Shown: one piece after another, positions 12,310-24,317 of the stretch | Position numbering within the stretch: the stretch's first letter is position 1 | How the letters are laid out: the number at the start of each line of letters is the position of its first letter | Assembly (NCBI GenBank): GCA_035610835.1 | Contig: CM069450.1 | Coordinates: 31,984,971-32,048,970 of the forward strand | Source: Ophiura sarsii | Taxonomy: Eukaryota > Echinodermata > Ophiuroidea > Amphilepidida > Ophiuridae | DNA: 64,000 bases | Direction of reading: 5' to 3' | The notes under the pieces: generated by a model | What the model was told of the DNA's origin: nothing | Database searches by the model: none | What the model saw: only the letters and a program-made list of their open reading frames with translations | Made by a program: the position numbers and the translations under genes

Positions 12310-12530
12310 CCACGAATACTATCTACTGGGAAATGATTAATGATAGAAACGTGCTAATACTGTTGCTGATGTATTAATCATTCGATCAGAATGTTAATGA
12401 CTCGTTTTACGCGACGCATCCGGTATTGGTATAACGACCTTAAAATGACGACCTGTGAAAGGGGTTCAACGTAACAAGTTTCCTGAAAGTAAGAACCTGT
12501 CATTTATTAATTGCTAAACTGCCAAACAAG
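12310..12530 (+). repeat. Repeat family A, diverged partial copy
   Basis: The words GGAAATGATTAATGATA, CTGTTGCTG, ACGACCTTAAAATGACGACC and TTTCCTGAAAGTAAGAA parallel, in the same order, those in the fuller copy at 13720-13930. The CTG tract is reduced to a single CTGTTGCTG. Confidence 0.6.
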
Positions 12531-12534
12531 CTAC

Positions 12535-13180
12535 ACATAATGAACAACAATTGTTATGATATCGACAATCTTAATAATTTATTGACTGCTATGATAATAT
12601 TATACACGTCTGAAACCTGCCTCCGGCTACTATTTTCATACAAAGCAAATATTCTCCGATCACCTCTTCGAGGCGTCACTGGCCATGTGTACAGGCAAGA
12701 CAAAGACATACAATGTCATCTTATACTTATTTTCAGCTTATTATTGTTAACCCACCATTGAAGGACTTACATGTGTACCATAAATAATGTCCTCAGTGAA
12801 TAAAAGCTGAAATAAGACGTATACATGTATTGTCGGCTTTCAGGATGGCGTTATTCAAAAACTTGTTTAATATTAAAACAGTTTTTCTTCAAAAAGCATA
12901 AACAGTAATTTGGTTGCTAGTGAAGGTGATGAAATTGAATAGAATTGAGGACAACTATTCATTTACATCATTCGCAAGGAGCAAAATACACTATTCAAAT
13001 TCTATGGGAAATGAAATCTGAGTTTGTTGCTCTATTACCTGTCATTAAATACAAAGCATTCAACGTTGATGTAATTGTCCTGTTCTCATCCATTACAACC
13101 GAATCTTGTCATTAACTCATGTCATATGTCCACGCTTAGACGGGTAACCGCCCGTGGCTGTTTTTAAATTTGATATAAGT
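12535..13180. other. Unassigned AT-rich stretch
   Basis: No recognisable feature. Confidence 0.4.
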
Positions 13181-13184
13181 CGGC

Positions 13185-13962
13185 ACATCATTTAAGAAAT
13201 GTCTACCTTAATTAAAATACAAAACAGATATTGTTAGTGAGTTTTCATTCACAGTAAAACCCACAGGCGTTCATCACTTAGTAAACACCACCAAAACGGA
13301 TTTTTATTTACAATAAAAAATGCATTAAACATTCATAAAGCGATACATTTTAACAATTTGCCGATACCAACCTATATTTTCATATGATCTATTCAATCTA
13401 ATATGAACAGGGGCAGAGGTTACCCTGCGTAATGCAAGCAAAATGATATGATTCGGTATTACATCAGGATTACATCCATCGGATGTTGCAATTATCTCTG
13501 CAAATGCAGTATAATATATTTGTGACGATTTATTTTATATCATGAATGATTATCCACAATGAAATACGAGTCGACTATGAATATGATTAGCTTAACTGAT
13601 TTAGTAAATTTACATTAACCAATAATTTTGAATTTATTCAAACCGAAACTTCGTTCAGCCTTAACCATATCAACCATATCAAACGGGACTGATCCATTTT
13701 TATTAGGATCAAGTGGATTCTAATTTGTTGGTCGTAGTGGAAATGACTAATGATAACACACGTAATGCTGCTGTTGCTGTTGCTGCTGCTGCTGCTGCTG
13801 CGTTAATTATTTTAAATGGATGACAATGGTTCGTCTTACGTGAAGCATCTGGTACTGGTAAAACGACCTTAAAATGACAACCGTTACTCAAAAGTTATCG
13901 GTAAAGAATTTCTGAAAATAGGAAATGGTCATGCATAAATTGTTAGCTCGGCCTGAACATAT
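13185..13962 (+). repeat. Repeat family A, full copy
   Basis: This block is matched, in inverted orientation and in collinear order, by 52322-52680 plus 53548-54007; the partner is split by an insertion of about 865 bp. Shared words include AATACAAAACAGATATTGTT, GAACAGGGGCAGAGGTTACC, GAAATACGAGTCGACTATGA and the CTG microsatellite at 13767-13801. A third partial copy at 12310 shows it is at least a small repeat family. Confidence 0.8.
13767..13801. repeat. CTG microsatellite
   Basis: Interrupted (CTG)n with two GTTGCTG interruptions. The inverted partner copy carries uninterrupted CAG runs at 52489-52522 and 52566-52585. No surrounding coding frame supports a polyglutamine reading. Confidence 0.9.
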
Positions 13963-13980
13963 ATCAAAAGCTGTTTTCCT

Positions 13981-14350
13981 TGTTCCGCTGTGGCGCTGGT
14001 CAGCCATGTTTTCCTTCTGCTATAAAGCAGTTTCCGTTGTATTTGCTTTTCACTCTTCAATTATCCTGTTCCGATGTGGCGCTGGCGGCCCCGATGACAC
14101 CCATTTTTTCCCTGTTCCGCTGTAGCGCTGGTCAGCCATGTTTTCCTTTTGCTATAAAGCATTTTATATTCCATTTGTGTTTACTTTTTCACTCTTTAAT
14201 TTTCCTGTTCCATTGTGGCGCTGTGGCGGTCCCGATGACACCCTTTTTTCTCTGTTCCGCTGTGGCGCTGGTCAGCTATTATTTTACTTTTGCTATAAAG
14301 CATTTTATATTATATTTGTATTTACTTTTTCACTCTCTAATTGTACTGTT
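13981..14350 (+). repeat. Tandem repeat, three units of about 132-140 bp
   Basis: TGTTCCGCTGTGGCGCTGGT starts units at 13981, 14113 and 14253. Each is followed by TGCTATAAAGCA, TTTACTTTTTCACTCT-like words and, in the first two, GGCCCCGATGACACCC or close variants. Open frames across it repeat with the unit and are not gene-like. Confidence 0.85.
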
Positions 14351-14354
14351 TGCA

Positions 14355-15330
14355 ACGATGAAAGGTAGCAAATGGGCGTATAATGCGTTGGTCATTATCA
14401 CTGCAACCTTACCGTTTTCAGATGGTAGCGATTAAGGGTAAGGATAACGTTGGGGCTGATTATATGAGTAAGTCAACAAATGAGTAAATATTCACAAATG
14501 TATGCACATAAGTGTGAGCTTATTCAGAGCGCACTGTGTGTGACATATTTTACTTTTGAGGTGAAATAAATGTTAGGATAACATTCATCTTAGGGGGAGT
14601 AAAATGTCATGAGTAAAATAAAAGTTTTCTCTCCAGAAATACTTTTGACCAATGGGGATAAACCTTACTGATCTTCTAATGGATCAGGCAATGATCAGCA
14701 TAATGTCATAACACAACACTGTTATTGTTGGTAGGATTCAGTGGTGCAGGAAAAAAGCTATATTGATATTTATATTAGCTGGACCTCTTCTATGTGTGTA
14801 GAGAGTCTCTCTGTGCAGATAATGTTTGGATAAAGAAGGGTGCACATCACTAATACTGTGTAGTCTCTTCCCCGCCCATTTTGTGGCCAAATATATGGAG
14901 TCGCAAAACGTACCATGTCTATGAGTTAGTTACAGTCATTAAAAAGCCACCTTCCATCTATTTCCATGAAGAAGTGCATTAGCAGGGCGATTTAGGCACC
15001 ATTACAGATAAAGTCAAATTCTGGACTTTATATCGTGCTACCATTACCAACGTATTGGAAGTGCTGAATGTGTGCTGAGGAGTTAATGTGTGAGCTGACC
15101 AAAAATGGGATGAAAAGCATAACTTGGACCGACTTATGACATGGATCATTTTATTTGGATTTTTCGTGTAAGTAAATATCTTTATTCTGAGTGTATAATA
15201 ATATTATAATTATATAATATTTTAGATAATATTTGGTGAAATTTAAGTCAATTTCAGTATCATAAACCAAATTTTGTTTCTGGAAAATTATTAGTTATTA
15301 ATTTTAGCAGGTGATGTTATACTCTTGTAT
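14355..15330. other. Unassigned AT-rich stretch
   Basis: No gene, RNA or repeat was recognised. Confidence 0.4.
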
Positions 15331-15359
15331 TGGTTAATTTAATATTGTGTTGATAATGC

Positions 15360-16440
15360 ATTCATAACTTTTGAAAATGTGCGTACCACCGCGCTTCCAC
15401 TCAAATTGATCGTTACATGGAAACGCGGACGCACAGCGCAGGTTATTGATATATTGCCAAGACCTCCAAAATGTACTTGTACGCGCATCAATGACCTGGG
15501 GGCGTGGCGTTTTGTGTGACGTTGTGCATGGTAACAAGAGGCAGATGTTTGCGAGTGGGGCCCTGAACATGGATACACGCGACACGACTACTCGCGGCTG
15601 TACTTTCAACAATACAAATACTACATTGAAAACACAACAAAACACCATTTTTATATCGTTGTAAAATGTCAATGATGAACGGCAAATTTGGTCTGAATGA
15701 TTTGAATAATTGGCGTGTGTTTGTACCACCAGCGCGGCGGCTAGCCTGCCCTACAGAGATACTGACTGGTAACTGGACGTCCCTCATCAGCAGCGAGCGC
15801 CGACTCGGTGAAATTTTGTTAGCTTCATCATGGACCCCCAAATGACACAAGTGACGAGCAAGGACGTACAATGTATGTCATAGCGATTGTATTAGCTAAA
15901 CATCGCTCTGACGTTGCGTGTCTGTCTCAGTCTCACCGGCAAGCACGGCCGTATCAAGCATCAGTGAAATAAATCTGATTACAGGGCTAACAAACTAGTA
16001 TAAAATTTGACTGGGGACGCAAAATAAATCCCATGATAAACAGCCTAGTACAGAACAGGAATCTGTCTCATCAAAGGTGACTTTATAAATGTTTCAATTC
16101 AAGAAACGTATTCAAAATCGAAGTCGGGCGTCATCCATTTTTGTTGTAAAACCGAAATTGACAAGATTAAAAAATGTTAGGCTAAATTAACTAGGCCTAC
16201 GTACGAGCCTACTCCTAGCTAGGCCTATGATAGCCATCCCGTCTACGACACATGACAACCCATTTAGTTTTTGTCAAAGCTTGACAAACACCTGACACTG
16301 CAACTATAATAATAATTAAGGCAAGACAACAATCAACATACTTGTTTGTCAAAAAGACTCACGATGTAGGCTAGGCCATCAATCATTACTCACCGAATAA
16401 CGTCGTCTCTAAACAAGCAGACAAAGAATGGAATCGTACA
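15360..16440. promoter_or_regulatory. CpG-rich block, possible promoter region
   Basis: CpG dinucleotides are visibly denser here than in the AT-rich surroundings, chiefly at 15380-15960. The block holds a TGACGT half-site near 15518, a CATGGTAAC word near 15528 that resembles half of an RFX X-box, and two good minus-strand splice donors: TTCG|GTGAGT near 16402 and GCCG|GTGAGA near 15937. These could mark alternative first exons of a minus-strand gene. A 59-codon frame lies on the plus strand. No downstream exons were recognised on either strand. Confidence 0.35.
15667..15846 (+). CDS. Possible short first exon or small ORF, 59 codons
   Basis: A frame begins MSMMNGKFGLNDLNNWRVFV and ends LLASSWTPK before TGA. 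Its composition is more protein-like than most frames nearby. It starts within the CpG-rich block. A GT at 15769 in CTG|GTAACT could act as a donor, giving a 34-codon first exon. I do not recognise the peptide. A longer minus-strand frame overlaps it, so the coding strand is uncertain. It could equally be noncoding. Confidence 0.25.
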
Positions 16441-16479
16441 ACACGATTTAGCTGCGATTTTGATTATATTTCCCCATCA

Positions 16480-17100
16480 ATTGACCATAAACAAAGAAGG
16501 TTGTTGACGTGATTTGACTTTGATCCATGGATCCATGATTATGATGAGACATCATGATCCCGATCATGATCATTTGCATTGACTTTTTCAATGATGAATA
16601 AGCTTACAAAAATAGCTTCAAAAACTTATTCGTACGGTAGATCTGAGACGAAATATTCGTCCAGGGTATGAAGTCATATTTCATATAATATTATTTCCAA
16701 TCGGCAAAATTGATCTTTCCTGCTTCTGAATTCTTTACAGGATCGGGAATGAAGAAACTTGTTGTTTATTTATTTTCCGTGCTTGTTTGTAAATCAAAAA
16801 CTAAATTAATTTGTGGCCCTGAACATGCATATTATTTGCCGAACTGTGATTGGTCTATCTCATAATCGTTTTTTATAACAGCTTCTCCGCTATTGGTCAA
16901 AGAAAAACATTCCAGAGAAAAACAATGACGTAGTGGGGAATCCCCTAGATTGCTCCATTATTCAATGGGGTGGTGTTTATTTACCTCAGGGGGAAATGAC
17001 ACAAAAATACGAACTCCAAACTCAAAATATTAACCTTTAGCATGTTTAGAATAACTTAATATTACAATTTGGATGCTAATCAACATTAAATGACAGTTAT
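16480..17100. other. Unassigned AT-rich stretch
   Basis: ATTGG (inverted CCAAT) words occur near 16850 and 16892, but no transcript is evident. Confidence 0.35.
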
Positions 17101-17108
17101 GAATAAGA

Positions 17109-17283
17109 TTGGTGACTTTGTACGGACTATTCTAAGGTTCTTGTTTGAAATCGCTGACTTTGTTTTGGTACCTCGGGATTGCCCCTCGGGGGCGTGCCGC
17201 CCCCTCGGGGAAATCCCTTGGTACCAAAACAAAGTCAGCGATTTCAAACAAGAACCTTAGAATAGTCCGTACGCAGTCACCAA
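17109..17283. repeat. Near-perfect hairpin, arms of about 72 bp
   Basis: The left arm reads TTGGTGACTTTGTACGGACT and continues through AAATCGCTGACTTTGTTTTG to GGTACC. The right arm is its complement with only a few differences. The loop of about 30 bases is GC-rich (CCCCTCGGGGGCG...). It resembles a palindromic MITE or recent foldback insertion. No target duplication is clear. Confidence 0.9.
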
Positions 17284-17554
17284 CCTTAAATTGGAAACCA
17301 GTAAGATGTTTGCAGCATATCCAAACCGATTCATTTTGGAGTTTATTTTTTCTTGTACTGCAGTACTTGTTATATGTATACAATTGTTTGTTTGTTTTTC
17401 AATATTTAATAAATCTATGATAATATAATTTGATCAAAATAACATCTTGACTGTTGTGACCCTCTGAGTATCCATTGATTATTAGTCACTGTATGGTAGT
17501 TTCTAAGGATATATATTTGTGTGGACCGTGGTAAAAAGAGGATCGGAGGTCTTC

Positions 17555-20430
17555 ATTTGACAACTTCATTGTACAGACGAATACAACGGTATTTTGAGGT
17601 CGGCCATGTTTAATGACGTCATTGTCACGTCATTAGGGGTTGGGTGGGGGTGGGATTGGTAATCGAACCTCCTCCCCTTAGTAAACCGTGTTACAAAACT
17701 GTCTCAGTAGGATGACAGTTAGGGACGCACCATTTGACTTCCAGGGGGTGGGTAGGAAGCTTTTGATAAGAAGAACAAACTTGACCCACTATACAGGCAA
17801 AAACAAAATAATCCACACACTGATGAGTAAAAACACATCCCCCACCTTTGCCCACCCAATTCAATATAAAGGTTTATATTAAAAAACAGAACTTTGCCGC
17901 CTTCTTCAGAAAAAAAATCCCAAAACTTGTGCGGCAAAAAAGACCGACCTAGAATTCACACAATAATGTTCACTTGAGCGGACTGAACAATACAAGGACT
18001 CTCAAAACATCTTGATCAGAGAATACCACCGGACGAAGTCGTCTCGCCGCCTCACTTTAAAGCAATAAAACGGTCATACTTTCATAAGCTTGTTGATATT
18101 CACAATATTGTTTAATTCGTATTCTGAAACGAAACTAAGTCAATTGAAGGTACGTGGTGTGTCTTGGATGATTTCTTCACAATGCATATCGCTTTATTGA
18201 ATTAATGACTTCCATTAGTTTCCCTTTCAGAATATAACAATTTTGAACACTGTAAAGCAGGCCTATCCTTGTAATGCAAATACTATTTAATCACCAACTA
18301 CTTCAATTAACTGTGTTGCAAATCAAAGGTAGGTTTTGAGAACTACATAGGAACAATCTTTGGATTTAAACAAACAAACATGGGTAAGATAACATCGATA
18401 TCACGTATCACGAAACCTTGGTCCTTTTGTGGACCTTTCAATATATCAACAGATTGTGTTGCTAGTATCTTTGAGATAAATATATTCCTAGAAAAAAATG
18501 GTTAGGCATCACGTGTTTACGAAAGTCAAATGCCTACTCCGTTACCGAGCATAAGTATATATTAATTACATTTTATTGAAAGCAATAGCGTCAGCAATAC
18601 TCTTGATATCCTGCACTGTTTGTAGGTAAATAAAACTTAAATTTGTTTTGAGGGAAATGAGACAAACAAATTTTCTTGCACTGATATTGATGCGAATATT
18701 GCAACGACCTGGCAGGAGGAGTGGCATTTTGAGAAAATCAATATTTGCGTATTTTCATGGATGTTGTCTTATTCTAATCAGAAACAAGACATACACAGGT
18801 ATTGACCATATTCATACACGACATACTGATTACAATTCCAATTTTGTGTTAGTCATACTTTTTGCTTTTTACTCTCTTTTTGAATAATATTCAAACCAAT
18901 ACACAAATAGATACAGATTAGATTATACCCGCAGCCAAAACCGGCGAACCCGTGCTGCTTATACCCCTGTCACACATACGGCGATCAGGCCAGCGATTGC
19001 ACTGCGCTGTAAAAATGTATCAACATATGTATAATACGCAGTGAGTGCGCAGTGAGAGCGCGGAATACTGTCCGAAATTGTCCATTTTAAATCAAGGTCG
19101 CTAAAACCCTTTGATATTACAGGGTGTCTCAAAAAAACCCGTGCACGTGTTTACCCAACTTATTGACCATGAACTTCTAGAATTTGGTGTAACAATTGTA
19201 TATATTTTGATAGACTAAACGCTTAGCTTTCATATGCCGTTTATTTCATCCAATTTGGTTTTGTCAATCCTGAGATATGATCAATTAACTAAAGCTACCT
19301 AAAATCGACTTTGTGCCACTTTTACAGAATAATGCTTAAGACATAAGCATTAAAACCCTCGTCCTCCTAAGGGAGGGTGGTCGCCGATTGCGCTAAAACG
19401 CAAAGAACAGTGACCTAGGGCGTACAGATGATCGCTTTTACATCCCATGCGCTCATTTTGACAAAAACAAATTGAGGGTGCCACCTTACCCGGGGGTAGG
19501 GTAAGGCGTCAAAGTCCGATAGTAGCGGGTGGTTGGTTGCCACTTTACAATTGTTTTAAATCGCCATTTTGAAATATATTTGAATTGTATGGTCCTGAAT
19601 ATTATAGCATAGGCCTATGTTAGAAACACCATTTCTCTCACTTATAAGCAAAAAACCGGGTGAAATTCCGATATTTGGAACTTTTTTAGAGAATATTTCT
19701 ATTTTGACCTATTTCACTAGTCAAGCGAATACGGCGGGATTTTGAGGTCGGTCATGTTTTTTGACGGCGGGTCATTATGACGTCATGCGTGGGATGTTTG
19801 TACTTGTTTTGGTATGTATGGATAGAGGGAACCTCTAGCTATACCATGGTACCCAAATAAGCATACTCTGCATTTCGGATTGGATTTTTTAGGTGGTGGT
19901 AACAACCAACCCCCACACCACCTCCTCTCTGGAGTAACCCTTTCTATGCATTGCAAACTGTAAAGTGGCACAAAGTCGAGTTTAGGTAGGTGTAGTTAAT
20001 TGGTCATATCTCAGGATTGACAAAACTAAATCAGATGAAATAAACGGCATATGAAAGCTAAGCGTTTAGTCTATCAATATGTATACAATTGTTACACCAA
20101 ATTTGAGAAGTTCATGGTCAATTAGTTAGGTAAACACGTGCACGGTTTTTATTGAGACACCCTGTATGCTATGATCAGGCCGGTGCTTGGATTACGCTGA
20201 AACATGATCAAAACGCCCGCATCAAAATCTCCACGAACCCCGCGGGGACGCAGTGGGAACTGGCTGGGACGTGTGAGGGTCGTGAGTGGGTCCACATGGC
20301 CCTCTTGAGCGCCAGTGCACCGCCAGTACCGCGCTTGTTTTGTTCATGCACAAAACAAGAGTAGAGGTTCGGCGCCATCAGAGCGCTTTCCTGTCCTGTC
20401 GACTATGTACATGTATAATATAGTTGTTCA
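17555..20430 (+). repeat. Block B, inverted partner of 41073-42490
   Basis: Collinear inverted matches to 41073-42490 include ATTTTGAGGTCGGCCATGTT, TAACACGGTTT (complement), AAGTCAATTGAAGGTACGT, TAATGACTTCCATTAGTTTC, GATCAGGCCGG and CAAAACAAGCGC-like words. In this copy the match is broken by about 700 bp at 18370-19070 and by the mariner-like element at 19120-20164. The partner is broken by a different insertion at about 41785-42106. No protein is evident. Confidence 0.75.
19120..20164. mobile_element. Mariner-like element with terminal inverted repeats of about 205 bp, non-autonomous
   Basis: The ends read CAGGGTGTCTCAAAAAAACC at the left and the same, slightly diverged, as the complement of the right end. 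Both are flanked by TA (19118-19119 and 20165-20166). The arms match for roughly 205 bp (CGTGCACGTGTTTACC, AACAATTGTATA, AAACGCTTAGCTTTCATATG). The inverted partner block at 41.1-42.5 kb lacks this insertion. CAGGGTGTCTC ends with a TA target are typical of the IS630/Tc1/mariner group. No transposase frame is visible. A diverged GGTATTTTGAGGTCGG-like segment near 19735 resembles the edge of block B. Confidence 0.85.
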
Positions 20431-21635
20431 CTTGTTAAACACCAAGAACAGACTGAGCAGGCATGAGGTTTCTTTATAGGGCGAATGCACGGAGGTCATT
20501 AGTTCAAATAATCCTTTAGACAAAGACATACGCGTGAAACTCCAAGTGATTGAGTTTAAGATTAAGTTTAACATGTGTTTGGTTTTGCAGCGATGATTTG
20601 AATCATTTAGATAGTAGAAAGAAAGAATGATAACGAGATAACATAATCCGATTATCTATTCAACTTTACAAAGGATTAGACATTGCTATGTGTTAAATTA
20701 TTTTGCCGACAATAAGCAAATGGAAAGTTGTGCATACATATGTTGCTGTATACATTTCTATGTCAAATAAATGCTCAAAATATTACGAGATACGCCGACA
20801 CATTGCAATTGAAGATGTATATTAATTTGTTAAGTGTAACATAAACAAATGAAAACGAGTATAGCTTCTTGAATAACACAATACCGATAATATTGACCTG
20901 TTTTGATAAATTGAATATTATAGAATGTCATTAATTAATAATAGTAAATGTTCCGCTTACATGCGGGTAATTAAATTGACTGCCCCTTCTAGATATAATA
21001 CATCAAAGTCAATCAAATGTTATAAGCCAAATATACTCTGCCACAACTAACACTTTTTTGTGATGCATATAATTCAATATGGTTTACTTATTGAACTGAA
21101 ATGAGCAGGGACAAACACATCATGATGATATCGCTATTATTTTAATGTATTCAGATTTAACAATGTTATTGATACACCTGTTCAAAACTCCCGCCTACAG
21201 ACACGCTACTATGAGAGGCGTTGTATCCCCATACGGGCGTGACAAACTGTAATTATCCATTTAATTTGCCTGTCTTCCTTAATCCATTCTGTCCGTTTCC
21301 TTTCCCTTTTCCCTTTCCTTCTCTTTTGTCTCCTCTTTTCTTTTCTTTTTTTGCTAACGGGAACACTCTGCTAGACGCGATCTTAAGCACCTTCACACCT
21401 GCATGGCACGTATCCAGCCCAAAAAGATTTATTTAGCAGTCCAGCGTGCTTCACTTTCATCATATGACCACTGGTTCCTGTCACCAGTGTCTACTGGTTC
21501 CCATTGACATTACATTGCAATAAATCCAAGGCATATAATGTTGTTAAACGAGGGTCTTTTCAGAAAATGGCAGTACAACTAATGGTTGTTTGTACTTTAA
21601 ATAAACAAATCTAAATATTTCTAAGGAGGAGCAAT
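20430..21635. other. Unassigned, with a pyrimidine tract at 21290-21352
   Basis: No gene was recognised. The CT-rich tract is built from TTTCCCTTTTCCC words, similar to one at 23160-23285. Confidence 0.45.
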
Positions 21636-21639
21636 GGTC

Positions 21640-22347
21640 GCCACTAATTTATAATAGTCAGGAATTTGCGCACACTAAAAAGATGAAAAGTGAGCAATGT
21701 CGGTAAAAGCAATTTGTTTTGGAGTTATGTTACGTTTAAAGGCAGAACAAAATGATACCTTATGGAGCAAATACCTGTATATGTTTCACGATGGCGCCTT
21801 AAAAAGACACCCGTAACATCTATTAGGGTTATTTATAGCGTAGCAACGACAATGCACAACAGATAAAGCTGGTGTAGACCGTTTATTTTTTTTCCCGTCG
21901 CTTGTCCACATTAGGCCATACTGTTCTTGTTAGTTATGGTTCATGGTTGTAACATGGGGAAAAGTATCCTTTAGGTCCCAGATACAGGTATACCAGTATC
22001 GTTCAATACTAGTACATACAAGTTGCCAGTATCGCTCAATACGGTACGAATTTACCGTCGCTTGTCTACATTAGGCCATACTGTTCTTGTTAGTTATGGT
22101 TCATGGTTGTAACATGGGGAAAAGTATCCTTTAGGTCCCAGATACAGGTATACCAGTATCGCTCAATACTAGTACATAAAAGTTGCCAGTATCGCTCAAT
22201 ACGGTACGAATTTACTGTTCCAGTATCGGTCGTTACTGGAACACCAAATTGTGTACCAGTATCGAGCGATTACTGGAACGTTTTTATGTTCCAGTATTGG
22301 ACGATACTAGTACAGTCCAAAATATGGGACCTTAAGTACACTTTTCC
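21640..22347 (+). repeat. Repeat family Y with a 160-bp tandem duplication
   Basis: The units 21895-22054 and 22055-22214 are near-identical 160-bp tandem copies starting CCGTCGCTTGTCCACATTAG. The block as a whole is matched in inverted orientation by 37010-37400 (ACACTAAAAAG, GTTACGTTTAAAGGCAGAAC, GCGTAGCAACGACAATGC). Its right part holds inverted pairs of CCAGTATCG-type words, and it ends with GACCTTAAGTACACTTTTCC, complementary to the GGGGAAAAGTATCCTTTAGG at its start. Confidence 0.8.
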
Positions 22348-22597
22348 CGTAACCTCGTTATAAGTTAGTGCACGAAATATCCATGTGGGAGAACATTTAT
22401 GAGTATGTCACTTTTTGGCAGTTTAGCCTCAAATCGGTGAAACTGTGAAACCGTGTAACATGATAAGAGTTTAGAACAAAATATAGATATGTTGCCTAAT
22501 ACTGAGAACAGATCTCATTTAAAACAGCAGTACATATGACCAAGCTTACTGAATATATGGCATACTTAAAGCTGTATTCTCCTCAATGTGAAAACTT

Positions 22598-22840
22598 ACG
22601 TTAAGCATGCTGAGTAGGTAATGTTCTTGATGATATCAACAACATTGTTGAGATCGTGTTTCCCCACAAAAATAATGATATATATGGTAATGAATGTGGT
22701 CTATATATACATTTTTCATCCAGGTCATACAGCACCAAACCAAATATTATATTGTTGTTATTATACTCGTGAAAGAGCATCACTTACTATTTTAGAATAT
22801 AAAAATGCTCAAATATTATTATAAAATATATTCGAAACGG
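22598..22840 (+). repeat. Repeat family X, copy 1
   Basis: It starts CGTTAAGCATGCTGAGTAGG, with TTGAGATCGTGTTTCCCCAC and ATTTTAGAATATAAAAATGC later. A second copy at 23372-23565 plus 24318-24345 and an inverted copy at 37435-37690 follow the same order. Confidence 0.75.
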
Positions 22841-22844
22841 AGTG

Positions 22845-23370
22845 AAATGAAGTAAATATTGCAAGAAACGCCATGTGAAACCTTTTTCTTTCTTCCTGGC
22901 AAACATGCATCTTTGCTTAAAATAACACTGTAATCACAACCTATCGCCTCGATTTAGGGGTCAAATAGGCCAACCGTAACACTGTAACGGTAAAAGTGAC
23001 AACTGGGCCAAAACTCCCAACAATTTGCCCACAGATAATCATTTCAATTACTTCATGTTTACCCCACTATGGCAACATTACTTGGACTTGGACTGGCCCA
23101 CTGCGTGTCTGTGAGGCCATGGTCAGTAAAATATGGCTTAGTGCCAGTTTACATTTCTAGATGCTCTTTTCCCTTTACCTTTTGTGCATTTTCCGTGTCC
23201 TTTTCCTCCTTATCCTTTTTTAACATTTCGCTATTTTATATATTTTCCCTTTTTCCCTTTTTCCATTTGCTTTTCCTTTTCTTTGCCTTCCAAATTGTCT
23301 CGCTCAATTCTTTGTTATTTACAAACACAAATCCCAGCTCGCGACGTCTTTAATTAACAGTGTCCTCTTG
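22845..23370. other. Unassigned, with a pyrimidine tract at 23160-23285
   Basis: Nothing gene-like. The 94-codon frame over the tract is Phe/Ser/Leu-rich and follows the composition. Confidence 0.45.
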
Positions 23371-23565
23371 CAAGGCGTTCAGCATGTTAAGTAGGTCATT
23401 CTATTGTCTTTATTTACAATATTGATGAGATCACGTTTCTCAAATATGATTATCTGTACAGTATGGTACTGAATGTTTTCTAATCATACATTATTTATTC
23501 CACGTCATCCAGTACCAAAATAAACAGTACAGTGATTATCATTTATTATTATGCTATTTCTTTTA

Positions 23566-24317
23566 CGAGGGTCATTCAATCAGTTCTACCTCCTTGATCG
23601 TAACATCACTATGAATGTCAGCCTCATGAAATTTGTTATAATGATTATTGCATGTAGGTCTTGTTCTAATGCGGTCAAAGCCAGAGTGAGATTGGACTGC
23701 GAACACGGACATAAATATGTACCAGTATCGGGCGATACTGGAACATAATTATGTACCATCGTTCAATACTGGGACAAATCACACTGGTATCATGTCATTA
23801 AAACGTTCTAGTATCACTTGATATTTTGCAGTGTTAGGGTTATACTTATTGTTTGTCCTGAATTAGTTCTGGCTAATGAGAGGGTACGTTTTCCTAAAAA
23901 AATCAGTCACTGTTATTGCTTATAAAAAAAGATATCTGAAATTAAGAACTTTTAAATATACTTCATCGATATGTCCGTTTTGAAAAGCACATTTCCGTTT
24001 CTGTCACACTAAGGGGCCATATCCAAACTCTCAGTGATTTTAAAGCATTTTTCTACCGATTTTACCCCGGTATTCCAACGAAATAGAACGAAATAACAAT
24101 GCATTTCGTTGGAATACCGGGGTAAAATCGGTAGAAAAATGCTTTAAAATCACTGAGAGTTTGGATATGGCCCCTAAAGTAAACGGACATGTTCACTGCA
24201 TCTCCAAAAGAGTACAACAAGTACTATTTACTATGAATTTGTGGAATATTTCAAACGGCTGGCTTAAATAATAGCAAAGTTATGCGGTAGTAGGTAGAAC
24301 TTATTGAATGACCCTCG
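23566..24317. mobile_element. Mariner-like non-autonomous element, 752 bp, with a perfect internal hairpin
   Basis: The ends are CGAGGGTCATTCAATCAGTT (left) and CGAGGGTCATTCAATAAGTT (complement of right), flanked by TA at 23564-23565 and 24318-24319. The CGAGGGTC(A/G)TTCAA start with a TA target is seen in many mariner-like elements, from memory. No transposase is present. Within it, 24012-24083 and 24103-24175 are arms of an apparently perfect hairpin. A CCAGTATCGGGCGATACTGG palindrome lies near 23721. Confidence 0.85.
24012..24175. repeat. Perfect hairpin, arms of about 72 bp, 19-base loop
   Basis: The left arm GGGGCCATATCCAAACTCTC ... CCCCGGTATTCCAACGAAAT is mirrored exactly on the right. 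The loop reads AGAACGAAATAACAATGC. Confidence 0.95.

Noticed and set aside
13767..13801. Polyglutamine-coding CAG tract
   Set aside because: No surrounding frame or splice context supports coding; it lies in a repeat family on both strands.
13980..14435. 151-codon frame
   Set aside because: It runs over three tandem units and changes with the unit; the translation is Phe/Cys-rich and random-looking.
15334..15871. Overlapping minus-strand frames of 127-131 codons in the CpG-rich block
   Set aside because: Two frames overlap each other and the plus-strand frame; none has recognisable motifs, so they were not called as genes.
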